The notes under the pieces were generated by a model. It was given only the letters and a program-made list of their open reading frames with translations, had not been told where the DNA came from and searched no databases. A stretch of DNA of 37,992 bases from an uncultured Lachnospiraceae bacterium. Its GTDB lineage: Bacteria; Bacillota; Clostridia; Lachnospirales; Lachnospiraceae. Both the position numbers and the translations under genes were made by a program. Of this stretch, positions 16,904 through 24,841 are shown in pieces (within the stretch, counting starts at the first letter, position 1; every line of letters starts with the position of its first letter). The stretch lies in contig CAJTNC010000028.1 in the NCBI GenBank assembly GCA_910577955.1, positions 1 through 37,992 of the forward strand, written 5' to 3'.

Positions 16904-17383
16904 ATGACAACTCCAGCTCTTTACCGCAAACGCCTGATTCCGAACGAATGCATTTTATTGAAAGACGACGTCATTCTGGAAATTACAGACGACCACATCC
17001 TGACCAAATGGAACACTCTGAGACCCAAGAAGATACTGCATCACGGCGACTCCTGCTACTACCTGCACAAAAATCTGAAAGTCAGCAGATTTTACACGGA
17101 AGACAACTTCTTGATCTGCTGGTACTGCGATATTGTCTCCTACGAATGGAACGACGACAAATCTTCTCTTGTTACAACCGATCTTCTGCTTGATATTCTT
17201 GTTTATCCTGATAAGTCTTTCAAGATACTTGACATGGACGAACTGGCGCAGGCGCATAAAGAAAAGCTGATATCTGACGAACTTATGCAGCGCTCCCTGC
17301 TTACCGCAAACCTTCTTTTGAATAATATTTATGACGATATGTTTTCACAAATTTATACGCCGGTGTTTGACGCTCTGCCTTAA
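16904..17383 (+). CDS. DUF402 domain-containing protein
   Basis: The 159-residue protein is of the DUF402/FomD-like type. The central part (FYTEDNFLICWYCDIVSYEWND...LLLDILVYPDKSFKILDMDELAQAHKEKLIS) matches the family, with the conserved D-x-L-D-x-x-V-x-P-D pattern and the D-E-E/L segment that binds divalent metal. Characterised relatives hydrolyse nucleoside diphosphates or triphosphates or nucleotidyl esters. The substrate here cannot be told. It lacks a signal peptide. GAAGGAG lies upstream of the ATG. It is followed by tadA 59 bases downstream and is probably co-transcribed with it. Confidence 0.8.
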   Translation: MTTPALYRKRLIPNECILLKDDVILEITDDHILTKWNTLRPKKILHHGDSCYYLHKNLKVSRFYTEDNFLICWYCDIVSYEWNDDKSSLVTTDLLLDILVYPDKSFKILDMDELAQAHKEKLISDELMQRSLLTANLLLNNIYDDMFSQIYTPVFDALP

Positions 17384-17442
17384 ACAGAGAAAACAACCGT
17401 TTAGAAGATATCCCTATATACGATCCTTAGGAGCAGTCAGCT

Positions 17443-17937
17443 ATGGAAGCAGAATCTTTGAGTAAACTTCACGAAAAATATATGCGCGCCGCGCTGAAAC
17501 AGGCAAAAAAAGCGCTTCTTTTAGGAGAGGTGCCCATCGGCTGCGTCATTGTCTGTCAGGACAAGATTATCGCCAGAGGGTACAACCGAAGAAACACTGA
17601 TAAAAACACGCTCTCTCACGCAGAACTTACAGCCATCAGGCGCGCCAGCAAAGTAACCGGCGACTGGCGGTTGGAAGAGTGCACCCTCTATGTGACCTTA
17701 GAACCCTGCCAGATGTGCTCCGGCGCCATCGTGCAGGCTCGGATCCCCAAAGTTGTCATAGGATGCATGAACCCCAAAGCGGGCTGTGCGGGCTCCATCC
17801 TGAATCTTCTGGAAATGCCTGAGTTTAATCATCAGGTTCAAGTGGAAAGAGGCGTCCTTGAGGAAGAATGCAGCGCTGTCTTAAAACAATTTTTTAAGGA
17901 TTTGCGGATACGCAATAAACTTCATGCAAAAAAATGA
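17443..17937 (+). CDS. tadA: tRNA-specific adenosine deaminase
   Basis: The 164-residue protein is a zinc-dependent deaminase converting A34 to inosine in tRNA-Arg(ACG), needed for wobble decoding. The zinc site is H59-A-E61 together with P88-C89-x2-C92, E61 being the proton shuttle. The length is normal. AGGAG lies upstream of the ATG. In many Firmicutes tadA is followed by the SRP RNA gene and dnaX; here the SRP RNA follows but dnaX does not. Confidence 0.96.
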   Translation: MEAESLSKLHEKYMRAALKQAKKALLLGEVPIGCVIVCQDKIIARGYNRRNTDKNTLSHAELTAIRRASKVTGDWRLEECTLYVTLEPCQMCSGAIVQARIPKVVIGCMNPKAGCAGSILNLLEMPEFNHQVQVERGVLEEECSAVLKQFFKDLRIRNKLHAKK

Positions 17938-17949
17938 CTGTATGCTCCC

Positions 17950-17978
17950 TTGACTTTTTGCGGGAAACTCCCTATACT
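17950..17978 (+). promoter_or_regulatory. Promoter of the SRP RNA gene
   Basis: -35 TTGACT (17950-17955), 17-base spacer, -10 TATACT (17973-17978). It begins 13 bases after the tadA stop codon and would start transcription about 17985-17988, just ahead of the first paired bases of the RNA. Confidence 0.85.
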
Positions 17979-17991
17979 AAAGAACATAACT

Positions 17992-18174
17992 GTATCGGGC
18001 AGCCTGTTGTAGCTGCCTTTCGCAAGCGGTGATGAAGTCTGGGTCTTACGCAATGGAAATCCGCGAACCGTGTCAGGTTGGGAACAAAGCAGCACTAAGC
18101 GGAACCTTTCATGTGACGTGAGGAAGCCTGGCGGAGCTGGCTGCAAAAGTACCGGACAGCAGGCTGCCCGGTAC
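17992..18174 (+). ncRNA. ffs: Signal recognition particle RNA with Alu-like 5' domain
   Basis: The apical helix 8 signature is present at about 18074-18103: GTGTCAGG, then GGGAACAAAGCAGCACTAAG, which closely follows the SRP consensus with its tetraloop and asymmetric AGCAG loop. The two ends pair through GCAGCCTG/CAGGCTGC within a long terminal stem (17992-18006 with 18160-18174). A TGTAG near the 5' end resembles the conserved UGUNR motif of the Alu domain. At about 183 bases it is longer than the minimal bacterial 4.5S RNA and shorter than the roughly 270-base Bacillus RNA. A T-rich tract follows the terminal stem. The exact ends are estimated. Confidence 0.85.
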
Positions 18175-18203
18175 AGTTATTTTACCCCCGAATTTTCACT
18201 TTT

Positions 18204-19478
18204 TTATATCTCCACTCTCCTCAGATAATACCCGAAATCTCCTTTCTCCGCCGGTTCTCTCTTTCCGTCAAAAGCTTCAAACCCGAACATTACCGCCACT
18301 GATTTTTCCCTGTCATGAAAAGTTCCCGGCACGCCCAGATAGTAGACTGTCCTGCCCTCCTTTACCTTTTTTCCTAAAATCAAATGTTTATAGTTATAGT
18401 AACCGTGCAGCAGAAAGCTGTTATGTACCAACTCCTGATATTTTTCGGTAAAGATCACAAAATCTTTGGGGCTGATCTTTAAATATTCCTCATCCTCCCT
18501 GATGGGGTGCACGATCGGATAAGCCCTTCTCAGTTGTTCCCACTTATCAGGCGGCAGTTCCTCCTGCAATATCTGCACTGCGCTTTCTTCTTCCCTGTTT
18601 TCAGCTCCTTTTATCCCCTCCATGACCTCTTCTTCCAGCGTCTGTTCCCTCCGTATCTCCCTTTCCAGCATCCCCTGCATGGAGTCCTCATCCCCCGGTG
18701 TGTTTCCCTTCGAATTTTCGATGACAGACGGCTCTTCGGCGATAACTGTATCCTCGGTTATCACTGCATCCTCGGTTATTACTATGACCTGCGGCCTCTC
18801 TTCCGTGTCTTTTTCCTCGCCGGTATTTTCCTGCTGCCTTTCCTCCTCGTCTTTTTCCTCGCCGGCGCTTTCCTGCTCCTCCTGCCGAAAAGCTTTTTGT
18901 TCTTCCTCCGCAGCCACATACGAAACGCAGCGGCTTCTTTCTGACACAGGTGTCACAATCAGATTGACTTCCGCCGGAGCATCTTGCTCCGTCCCGCCCC
19001 ATTCTCCATTTTGCTCTTTCCTCAGTGTATATCCAACCGTCCCGCTCTCTGCACTTTTGTATTTTTCCGGCATAAAATTCACCACACTCCACTGGGATTC
19101 CAAATACTGGTATTCGTGCAGAACGATCTTAATGCCGCAGATCTCATCATAGCGCAGTCCGCTGTCCGCCATATTTTCCGCGTCCAGCCGGACTGCACAA
19201 TGTCCCTGTCCACCCCGGATATTTAAATTCCCTAACAGGTGTTTCTTAATGCCGCTGTCCCTGCTCCCCGTATAAAAGCTGTCCTCGTCCGCTCCTTTCC
19301 GGTTTCTCGACAACAGATACACCGCTGCCTCCCCGCTTCCTATGAGCCGCGGTCCTTTCACATAGATGATCATCTGACACAGGCTGTCCCTCACCTGAAA
19401 TTTTACATATCCGGCATTCTGCAATTTAATATCGCTTTCATAATAACTTAAATATCTGATCCTTTTGTCATAATACAA
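18204..19478 (-). CDS. DUF6128-like protein with acidic central linker
   Basis: The 424-residue protein has two conserved ends. The N-terminal domain (about residues 1-165, starting YYDKRIRYLSYYE) is beta-rich. The C-terminal domain (about 310-424, with FVIFTEKYQELVHNSFLLHGYYNYKHLILG and YYLGVPGTFHDREKSVAVMFGF) resembles DUF6128-type proteins of Lachnospiraceae. Between them is a Glu-rich linker with tandem near-repeats (GEEKDxEER and VITEDxVI). No signal peptide or membrane segment is seen. The start is taken as TTG at 19476-19478, ten bases after AAAGGAGG; an ATG 36 bases upstream is also in frame but places the ribosome binding site inside the gene. It converges on the SRP RNA. Function unknown. 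Confidence 0.65.
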   Translation of the reverse strand: MYYDKRIRYLSYYESDIKLQNAGYVKFQVRDSLCQMIIYVKGPRLIGSGEAAVYLLSRNRKGADEDSFYTGSRDSGIKKHLLGNLNIRGGQGHCAVRLDAENMADSGLRYDEICGIKIVLHEYQYLESQWSVVNFMPEKYKSAESGTVGYTLRKEQNGEWGGTEQDAPAEVNLIVTPVSERSRCVSYVAAEEEQKAFRQEEQESAGEEKDEEERQQENTGEEKDTEERPQVIVITEDAVITEDTVIAEEPSVIENSKGNTPGDEDSMQGMLEREIRREQTLEEEVMEGIKGAENREEESAVQILQEELPPDKWEQLRRAYPIVHPIREDEEYLKISPKDFVIFTEKYQELVHNSFLLHGYYNYKHLILGKKVKEGRTVYYLGVPGTFHDREKSVAVMFGFEAFDGKREPAEKGDFGYYLRRVEI

Positions 19479-19582
19479 GACCCCGCTTCCTCCTTTTAGA
19501 CATAGTTTCAACATGCTTCCTATTGTCCATTTTATGAGAACGCGGGGCTTCTTATGACGTTTTTTTCAGTTCATCCGGCGAT

Positions 19583-20671
19583 TCAGTTTGTCTTCTCCTC
19601 CAGATAGTTTATATAGTTTACCACCATCAGCGCAATCTTCAGGGTGAGGGCATCGTCAAACACACGGATATCTAATCCCGTGGCCTTCTGAAGTTTTTCA
19701 AACCTGTAAACCAGCGTATTCCTGTGAATAAATAATTGTCTTGAAGTTTCCGAAACATTCAGGTTATTCTCAAAGAACTTTTCAACCGTCATTAACGTCT
19801 CGTCATCTATCTCCTCCGGTATGTCCTCCCCGAATATCTCATGGATATACATTCTGCAGAGGTTGACCGGTAGCTGGTAAATCAGTCTGCCGATCCCTAA
19901 AAGCCTGTAAGAGATGATTTGCTTTTCCTGATAGAATATGCGCCCCACATTGGAAGCCATCTTCGCCTCCTTGTAAGACTTCGACACATCTTTCAGCTCG
20001 CTCACCGTCGTCCCGAAAGAAACTCTGACATTGATCATAGCCTCCGCGTTGATCGTGTCCATGATCGTCTTAGCAATCTTTTCAAGTTCGCCCTCACCGG
20101 CATCCTCCTCCAGCGCTTTGACCAAAATGACGCTGTTCTCGTCCACCGTCGTCACATAATCGCCATTCTGCGGCGAGAACATGCCTTTCATCATTTCACC
20201 GACCGCCATCTCATCCTGATCTCTCGATTCCACAATATAAACTATCCTGTCCTGCTGATCCGCAATGTGCAGTTGTTTTGCTCTGTTGTAAATGTCCACC
20301 AGAAGCAGATTATCCAACAGCAGATTCTGGAAAAAATTATTCCTGTCAAACCGCTCCCTGTATGCGGTCATCAAATTCTGAAGATGGCAGACGGCAACCC
20401 GCCCCATCATATAGGCATCGTCGTTTAAACTCTTTGCATCCAACACATAATTAGCTTCCTCCTCGTACATCACCTTCAGGAGATGATGAGGACCGACCAC
20501 TTGACTGTCCGCCGGAGATGCCGCAAAATTTATCACCAGTTTCTTTTCCTCCTCCGATGTCTCAAAAGTGGACGCCATACAAATACCGTTCAAATTGAAC
20601 ACTCCAAAATCTATTTTTGTAATACTTTTCAGTTCCTCTATGCTGTTTTGAATGATTTGATTAGATATCAT
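19583..20671 (-). CDS. CdaR/PucR-type helix-turn-helix regulator
   Basis: The 362-residue protein has an N-terminal sensor-like region (IDFGVFNLNGICMASTFET), a central GGDEF-like degenerate domain (INVRVSFGTTVSELKDVSKSYKEAKMASNVG) and a C-terminal HTH_30 domain (NLNVSETSRQLFIHRNTLVYRFEKLQKATGLDIRVFDDALTLKIAL). This is the layout of CdaR-type sugar-diacid regulators and related activators. The start ATG at 20669-20671 has GGGAG in front; a longer frame would extend through the upstream terminator. It follows the orphan sugar ABC ATPase gene, separated by a terminator, so a role in carbohydrate uptake is an inference from position. Confidence 0.85.
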   Translation of the reverse strand: MISNQIIQNSIEELKSITKIDFGVFNLNGICMASTFETSEEEKKLVINFAASPADSQVVGPHHLLKVMYEEEANYVLDAKSLNDDAYMMGRVAVCHLQNLMTAYRERFDRNNFFQNLLLDNLLLVDIYNRAKQLHIADQQDRIVYIVESRDQDEMAVGEMMKGMFSPQNGDYVTTVDENSVILVKALEEDAGEGELEKIAKTIMDTINAEAMINVRVSFGTTVSELKDVSKSYKEAKMASNVGRIFYQEKQIISYRLLGIGRLIYQLPVNLCRMYIHEIFGEDIPEEIDDETLMTVEKFFENNLNVSETSRQLFIHRNTLVYRFEKLQKATGLDIRVFDDALTLKIALMVVNYINYLEEKTN

Positions 20672-20707
20672 GGCTTTCTCCCTTTTCTCGCTGTGATTTT
20701 GTTTAAG

Positions 20708-20738
20708 GAAAAAAGAGGGATGCTTTTCACATCCCTCT
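20708..20738 (-). terminator. Terminator after the sugar ABC ATPase gene
   Basis: The perfect 9-base arms AGAGGGATG (20714-20722) and CATCCCTCT (20730-20738) enclose a seven-base loop. On the minus strand the stem is followed by TTTTTTCC. It ends transcription between the ATPase gene and the CdaR-type gene. Confidence 0.85.
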
Positions 20739-20759
20739 ATAGAAAACAATGTTATTGCG

Positions 20760-20845
20760 GCTCGTATCATTGCCCCAAAAACGGCGGCTCGACTCGCAAA
20801 CGCTTCGCTTTTTGCTCGTATCGTTGCCTAAAAAGCGGCAACTCA
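20760..20845. repeat. Imperfect direct repeat at the end of the sugar ABC ATPase gene
   Basis: Two units begin GCTCGTATCATTGCC (20760) and GCTCGTATCGTTGCC (20814), each followed by an A-rich run and a GGC-containing end. The spacer carries AAACGCTTCGCTTTTT. The second unit reaches the ATPase stop codon and contains the local inverted pair GTTGCC/GGCAAC. The copies are 54 bases apart. Confidence 0.55.
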
Positions 20846-21952
20846 GTTGCAGATCGTAACCTCTGTCTCTTTATCAAATACATGGATCTTTTCTACATCA
20901 AAAGCAAACTTGATCACATCGCCGGGTCTTGCTGTTGTTCTGGAATCTACCCTTGCAGTGATCGGGAACTGATCCAGATCAAAGTACAGATAAACCTCTG
21001 CGCCCAGCAGCTCGTATACTTTAACGTTTGATGTAAATGTTGTCTTTGCTGTTGCAAGGAAGTCAGGTGAATCATATACATCCTCGGGACGAATACCGAA
21101 TACAACAGTCTTTCCATCGTAACCGCCGTCGATCAGCGCTTTGGATTTCGCTGCAGGAAGTTCAATGCTCTGACCCGCTACTTCAAGGCTTGCCACGCTG
21201 CCGTTTACTTTAACAGTTGCATCCAAGAAGTTCATCTGAGGAGATCCCATGAATCCTGCTACAAACAGGTTAGCGGGTTTCTCATACAGATTCTGAGGGG
21301 TATCTACCTGCTGTACGATACCGGCTTTCATAACAACGATTCTTGTACCAAGTGTCATAGCCTCGGTCTGGTCATGTGTAACGTAGATGATCGTTGTGCC
21401 CAGATTCTGATGCAGTTTAGCGATCTCTATACGCATCTGCACACGGAGTTTTGCATCCAAGTTGGACAGCGGCTCATCCATCAGGAATACTTTCGGTTTA
21501 CGAACGATAGCACGGCCCATAGCCACACGCTGTCTCTGACCGCCGGAAAGAGCTTTCGGCTTACGGTCAAGAAGAGCTGTCAGGTCAAGGATCTCCGCTG
21601 CTTCACGAACCTTTTTATCAATTTCTTCTTTCGGTACTTTTCTCAGTTTCAAACCGAAAGCCATGTTATCATATACTGTCATATGAGGATACAGAGCGTA
21701 GTTCTGGAATACCATTGCGATATCTCTGTCCTTAGGCTCCACATCGTTCACAAGTTTGCCATCGATATACAGTTCACCGGAGCTGATATCTTCCAGACCT
21801 GCCACCATACGCAGTGTCGTAGATTTACCGCAGCCGGAAGGACCTACGAAGATGATAAACTCTTTGTCGGCGATTTCAAGATTGAAATCTTTTACCGCTT
21901 CAAAGCCGTTAGGATACTTTTTGCAGATGTTCTTTAATGATAAGCTTGACAT
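20843..21952 (-). CDS. ugpC: Carbohydrate ABC transporter ATP-binding protein (MsmK/UgpC type)
   Basis: The 369-residue ATPase has Walker A GPSGCGKST, the Q-loop at VFQNYALYPHMTVYDNMAFGL, the signature ALSGGQRQRVAMGRAI, Walker B VFLMDEPLSNLDAKLR and the H-loop IIYVTHDQTEA. The C-terminal TOBE/MalK-like regulatory region is present (VFGIRPEDVYDSPDFL). The start ATG (21950-21952) has AGGAGG upstream. No permease or solute-binding gene is adjacent. In Firmicutes such ATPases are often shared by several sugar transporters encoded elsewhere. The symbol follows the common annotation of this family; msmK would be equally apt. Confidence 0.93.
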   Translation of the reverse strand: MSSLSLKNICKKYPNGFEAVKDFNLEIADKEFIIFVGPSGCGKSTTLRMVAGLEDISSGELYIDGKLVNDVEPKDRDIAMVFQNYALYPHMTVYDNMAFGLKLRKVPKEEIDKKVREAAEILDLTALLDRKPKALSGGQRQRVAMGRAIVRKPKVFLMDEPLSNLDAKLRVQMRIEIAKLHQNLGTTIIYVTHDQTEAMTLGTRIVVMKAGIVQQVDTPQNLYEKPANLFVAGFMGSPQMNFLDATVKVNGSVASLEVAGQSIELPAAKSKALIDGGYDGKTVVFGIRPEDVYDSPDFLATAKTTFTSNVKVYELLGAEVYLYFDLDQFPITARVDSRTTARPGDVIKFAFDVEKIHVFDKETEVTICN

Positions 21953-22012
21953 TTTTCTTTTCCTCCTGAATTTCAAATTGCTTGCTGACAATTTTTTCTG
22001 TTCTACTTAGGT

Positions 22013-22041
22013 AGTATACAGAATCGAAAAACTTTTTACCA
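22013..22041 (-). promoter_or_regulatory. Weak candidate promoter of the sugar ABC ATPase gene
   Basis: A clear -10 TATACT (22013-22018, minus strand) lies about 60 bases upstream of the start codon. The -35 at 17 bases spacing, TGGTAA, matches only half of the consensus, which would fit an activated or regulated promoter. Confidence 0.35.
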
Positions 22042-22174
22042 TACTATTATTCCATAAACTTTTTCCTTTATCTTCGGCAGCTTGTTCATAAACCGCCCTT
22101 AACGATCTTTTCCCGGGCAGATTGCATAAAAAATCTTCCCTTTTCTATACAACTTACACAAACCCATTTTTGCC

Positions 22175-22666
22175 CTAAAAAAATCTCTTTTCCATCGGCG
22201 TATAGAGGATACCGTCCTTTTTCAACTGCGGCGCCACGTCTTCAAAACCGACATGATGGTAAAATCCAACCGCATAAGGGGCGGCATTCACCGTGATCTT
22301 CCTCTCCTGATATTCTTTCCTGACATAATCCTCCATACTTTTTATCAGCATTCTGCCGATGCCTTGATGATGATACCCCTCCTCCACGAACAACAACGAA
22401 ATGTGTCTCTTATTTCGCAGGGAGATCATTCCCGTCTGCTTTGCACCGTCCAAGGCGATAAACATCGGATACTCTCCGGTCAGGAACATACGCCGCAAAA
22501 GTCCGTCCGACAAAAACTCCCGAAAGCTGTCGATTCCTTCCTGCCCGTAGTCTTTCGCCTCAAACTTCAAGAACGTTTTCCAGGCAAGAGCAACCGCCTC
22601 GTCCCAGTCATAAATATTTGCCCGTCTGATCTGTATCTCGCTTTCCGCTCCCATCTCTGTCAGCAT
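22175..22666 (-). CDS. GNAT family N-acetyltransferase
   Basis: The 163-residue protein has the acetyl-CoA binding motif A in ISLLFVEEGYHHQGIGRMLIKSMEDYV (the Q-x-x-G-I-G turn is typical) and the motif B end AVGFYHHVGFED. The acceptor substrate cannot be told. The ATG at 22664-22666 overlaps the end of metG by 7 bases, so the genes are probably co-transcribed and coupled; a second ATG 12 bases later is possible. The frame is open further upstream but that part overlaps metG codons and has no initiation signal. Confidence 0.85.
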   Translation of the reverse strand: MLTEMGAESEIQIRRANIYDWDEAVALAWKTFLKFEAKDYGQEGIDSFREFLSDGLLRRMFLTGEYPMFIALDGAKQTGMISLRNKRHISLLFVEEGYHHQGIGRMLIKSMEDYVRKEYQERKITVNAAPYAVGFYHHVGFEDVAPQLKKDGILYTPMEKRFF

Positions 22667-24696
22667 ATCTCCGCCCCCGAGGGCATCACCTTTTCCGGTG
22701 TCATAAGCGCCAGATTTCCGGCCGCATCCTCCGCACACAGCAACATTCCCTGAGATTCCAGTCCAGCCATCTTCCTCGGCGCCAGATTCACAAGCACCAT
22801 CACTTTTTTGCCGATCATCTCTTCCGGTGAATAGTACTGCTTGATCCCGGACAGGATCTGGCGCACTTCGGACCCGATCTTCACCTGAGAGCAGAGCAGT
22901 TTTTTAGATTTTGGCACTTCCTTACAGTCGATGATCTCACCCACCTGAAACTGGCATTTCGCAAAGTCGTCGTAGGTGATCTCCGGTTTTGCCTCGATAT
23001 CCACGCAGTCCGCCTCTGCTGTAACTGCCTCCGAAGCTTCCGCTTCTTTTGCGGCATCTTCCACAGGCTCCTGCACTCCGGAAGCGGCTTTCCTCTCGGC
23101 AAACATAGCTTCCACTTTTTCCATCACTTCTTCGGCCTTCAGTCTCGCAAACAATATTTCCGGATTTTCCGTCACCTGATTGCCGGAGGGATACAAAGTC
23201 CCGATCTCCTCTGCGCTGCCTGTCTCCAGTTTGTCAAAGCCCACAAGCGGCGCCTTGATCTGATCCGCTATCTTCTGCGCGGTTTCCGGCATAAAGGGCT
23301 CTAACAGGCTCGCCCCCACCAAAATACCATTCAGCAGATTGTAGAGCACTGTGGCCAGACGGTCCTTCTGCGCCTCGTCCTTCGCGAGCGCCCAGGGCAT
23401 GGTCTCGTCGATATATTTATTACATCTCTTAAACAAACCGAATATCTCGCTGATTGCGTCCGCCACTCGAAGATCTTCCATCTTCGCGGCAGCCCTCCTG
23501 TAGGTATCCGCTGCTGCTGCCCGCAGATCTGCATCGATATCCGCCTGCTCTCCGGCCGCATTTTTATTCACCGCCATACCCGCAAAATATTTATTACTCA
23601 TGGACACCGTGCGGTTTACCAAATTCCCCATGGTATTGGCCAGATCGGAATTGAAGCGTTCGATCATCAGTTCCCAAGTGATCACGCCGTCATTTTCAAA
23701 GGGCATTTCATGCAGTACGAAGTAGCGCACCGCATCCACGCCGAAAAATGAGATCAGATCCTCCGCATAGATCACATTGCCTTTGGACTTGCTCATCTTG
23801 CCGTCCCCCTGCAACAGCCACGGGTGGCCGAACACCTGCTTCGGCAGTTCTTCCTCCAGCGCCATCAAGAAGATCGGCCAGTATATCGTATGGAAACGAA
23901 TGATATCTTTTCCGATCAGATGAAGATCCGCGGGCCACAGCTTTTTATACTGCTCCGTGGAATTCCCCTCAGCGTCATAGCCCACCCCCGTGATATAGTT
24001 TGTCAATGCATCTAACCACACATATACCACGTGCCTCTCATCAAAATCTACCGGAATCCCCCATTTAAAAGAGGTTCTTGACACACACAGATCCTGAAGG
24101 CCGGGCAGCAGGAAGTTGTTCATCATCTCGTTCTTTCTGGATACCGGCTGAATGAACTCGGGGTGATCGTTGATATGCTTGATCAGCTTGTCCGCATATT
24201 TGCTCATCTTAAAGAAATACGCTTCCTCTTTTGCAGGTTTTACCTCCCGTCCGCAGTCCGGGCACTTGCCCTCCACAAGCTGCGACTCCGTCCAGAAAGA
24301 TTCACAGGGCGTGCAGTATAACCCCTCGTAAGCTCCTTTATAGATGTCACCTTTTTCATAAAGACGTTTAAATATCTTCTGCACCTGCTTTTCATGGTAA
24401 TCATCGGTGGTCCGGATAAACTTGTCGTACGAAGTATTTAAAGAATCACATATCTCTCTGATCGTTTTCGCAACGCCGTCCACATACTCCTTAGGAGTAA
24501 CTCCGGCTTCCCCGGCTTTCAGTTCGATCTTCTGGCCATGCTCGTCCGTTCCTGTCTGAAAGAACACATCGTAACCGTCTTTTCTCTTGAATCTGGCGAT
24601 GCTGTCCGCCAGCACGATCTCATAACTGTTCCCGATATGCGGCTTGCCCGATGTGTAAGCAATCGCTGTTGTAATATAATATTTCCCCTTGTCCAT
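22660..24696 (-). CDS. metG: Methionyl-tRNA synthetase with C-terminal tRNA-binding domain
   Basis: The 678-residue class I synthetase charges tRNA-Met. Its HIGH-type motif is H20-I-G-N23, the zinc knuckle has C128, C131, C145 and C148, and KMSKS is at 300-304. The anticodon-binding helical domain follows. Residues about 515-565 form an Ala/Glu-rich linker. The last ~105 residues are a Trbp111/EMAP-type OB fold (DFAKCQFQVGEIIDCKEVPKSKKLL) that supports dimerisation and tRNA binding. The leader contains a strong short hairpin but is too short for a T-box. The last codons overlap the GNAT gene. Length is normal for the form with the C-terminal domain. Confidence 0.97.
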   Translation of the reverse strand: MDKGKYYITTAIAYTSGKPHIGNSYEIVLADSIARFKRKDGYDVFFQTGTDEHGQKIELKAGEAGVTPKEYVDGVAKTIREICDSLNTSYDKFIRTTDDYHEKQVQKIFKRLYEKGDIYKGAYEGLYCTPCESFWTESQLVEGKCPDCGREVKPAKEEAYFFKMSKYADKLIKHINDHPEFIQPVSRKNEMMNNFLLPGLQDLCVSRTSFKWGIPVDFDERHVVYVWLDALTNYITGVGYDAEGNSTEQYKKLWPADLHLIGKDIIRFHTIYWPIFLMALEEELPKQVFGHPWLLQGDGKMSKSKGNVIYAEDLISFFGVDAVRYFVLHEMPFENDGVITWELMIERFNSDLANTMGNLVNRTVSMSNKYFAGMAVNKNAAGEQADIDADLRAAAADTYRRAAAKMEDLRVADAISEIFGLFKRCNKYIDETMPWALAKDEAQKDRLATVLYNLLNGILVGASLLEPFMPETAQKIADQIKAPLVGFDKLETGSAEEIGTLYPSGNQVTENPEILFARLKAEEVMEKVEAMFAERKAASGVQEPVEDAAKEAEASEAVTAEADCVDIEAKPEITYDDFAKCQFQVGEIIDCKEVPKSKKLLCSQVKIGSEVRQILSGIKQYYSPEEMIGKKVMVLVNLAPRKMAGLESQGMLLCAEDAAGNLALMTPEKVMPSGAEIC

Positions 24697-24733
24697 TTTG
24701 CCGTCCTCCCTGTCTGATATATCAAGAAACGAT

Positions 24734-24758
24734 GAGCCACAGACACGGTCTGTGACTC
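24734..24758 (-). other. Hairpin in the metG leader
   Basis: The arms GAGCCACAGAC (24734-24744) and GTCTGTGACTC (24748-24758) pair at 10 of 11 positions around a three-base loop. It lies within the first ~40 bases of the predicted transcript. No U-run follows on the minus strand, so it is not a terminator. It may stabilise the message or shape initiation; this is inferred. Confidence 0.55.
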
Positions 24759-24776
24759 TGAAAAAATCTTATTTCC

Positions 24777-24805
24777 AGCCTAACATAGAGTTTCGCGGTT
24801 GTCAA
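24777..24805 (-). promoter_or_regulatory. Candidate promoter of metG
   Basis: On the minus strand: -35 TTGACA (24800-24805, perfect), 17-base spacer, -10 TAGGCT (24777-24782). It gives a leader of about 75 bases before the metG ATG. Confidence 0.65.
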
Positions 24806-24841
24806 TTTTTTCATGGCATCTTTTCCCTGCCCTCCGGCTCC

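Noticed and set aside
24697..24780. T-box or SAM riboswitch in the metG leader
   Set aside because: The leader is only about 75 bases with a single hairpin and no terminator; T-box leaders are much longer and have a conserved T-box sequence, which is absent.
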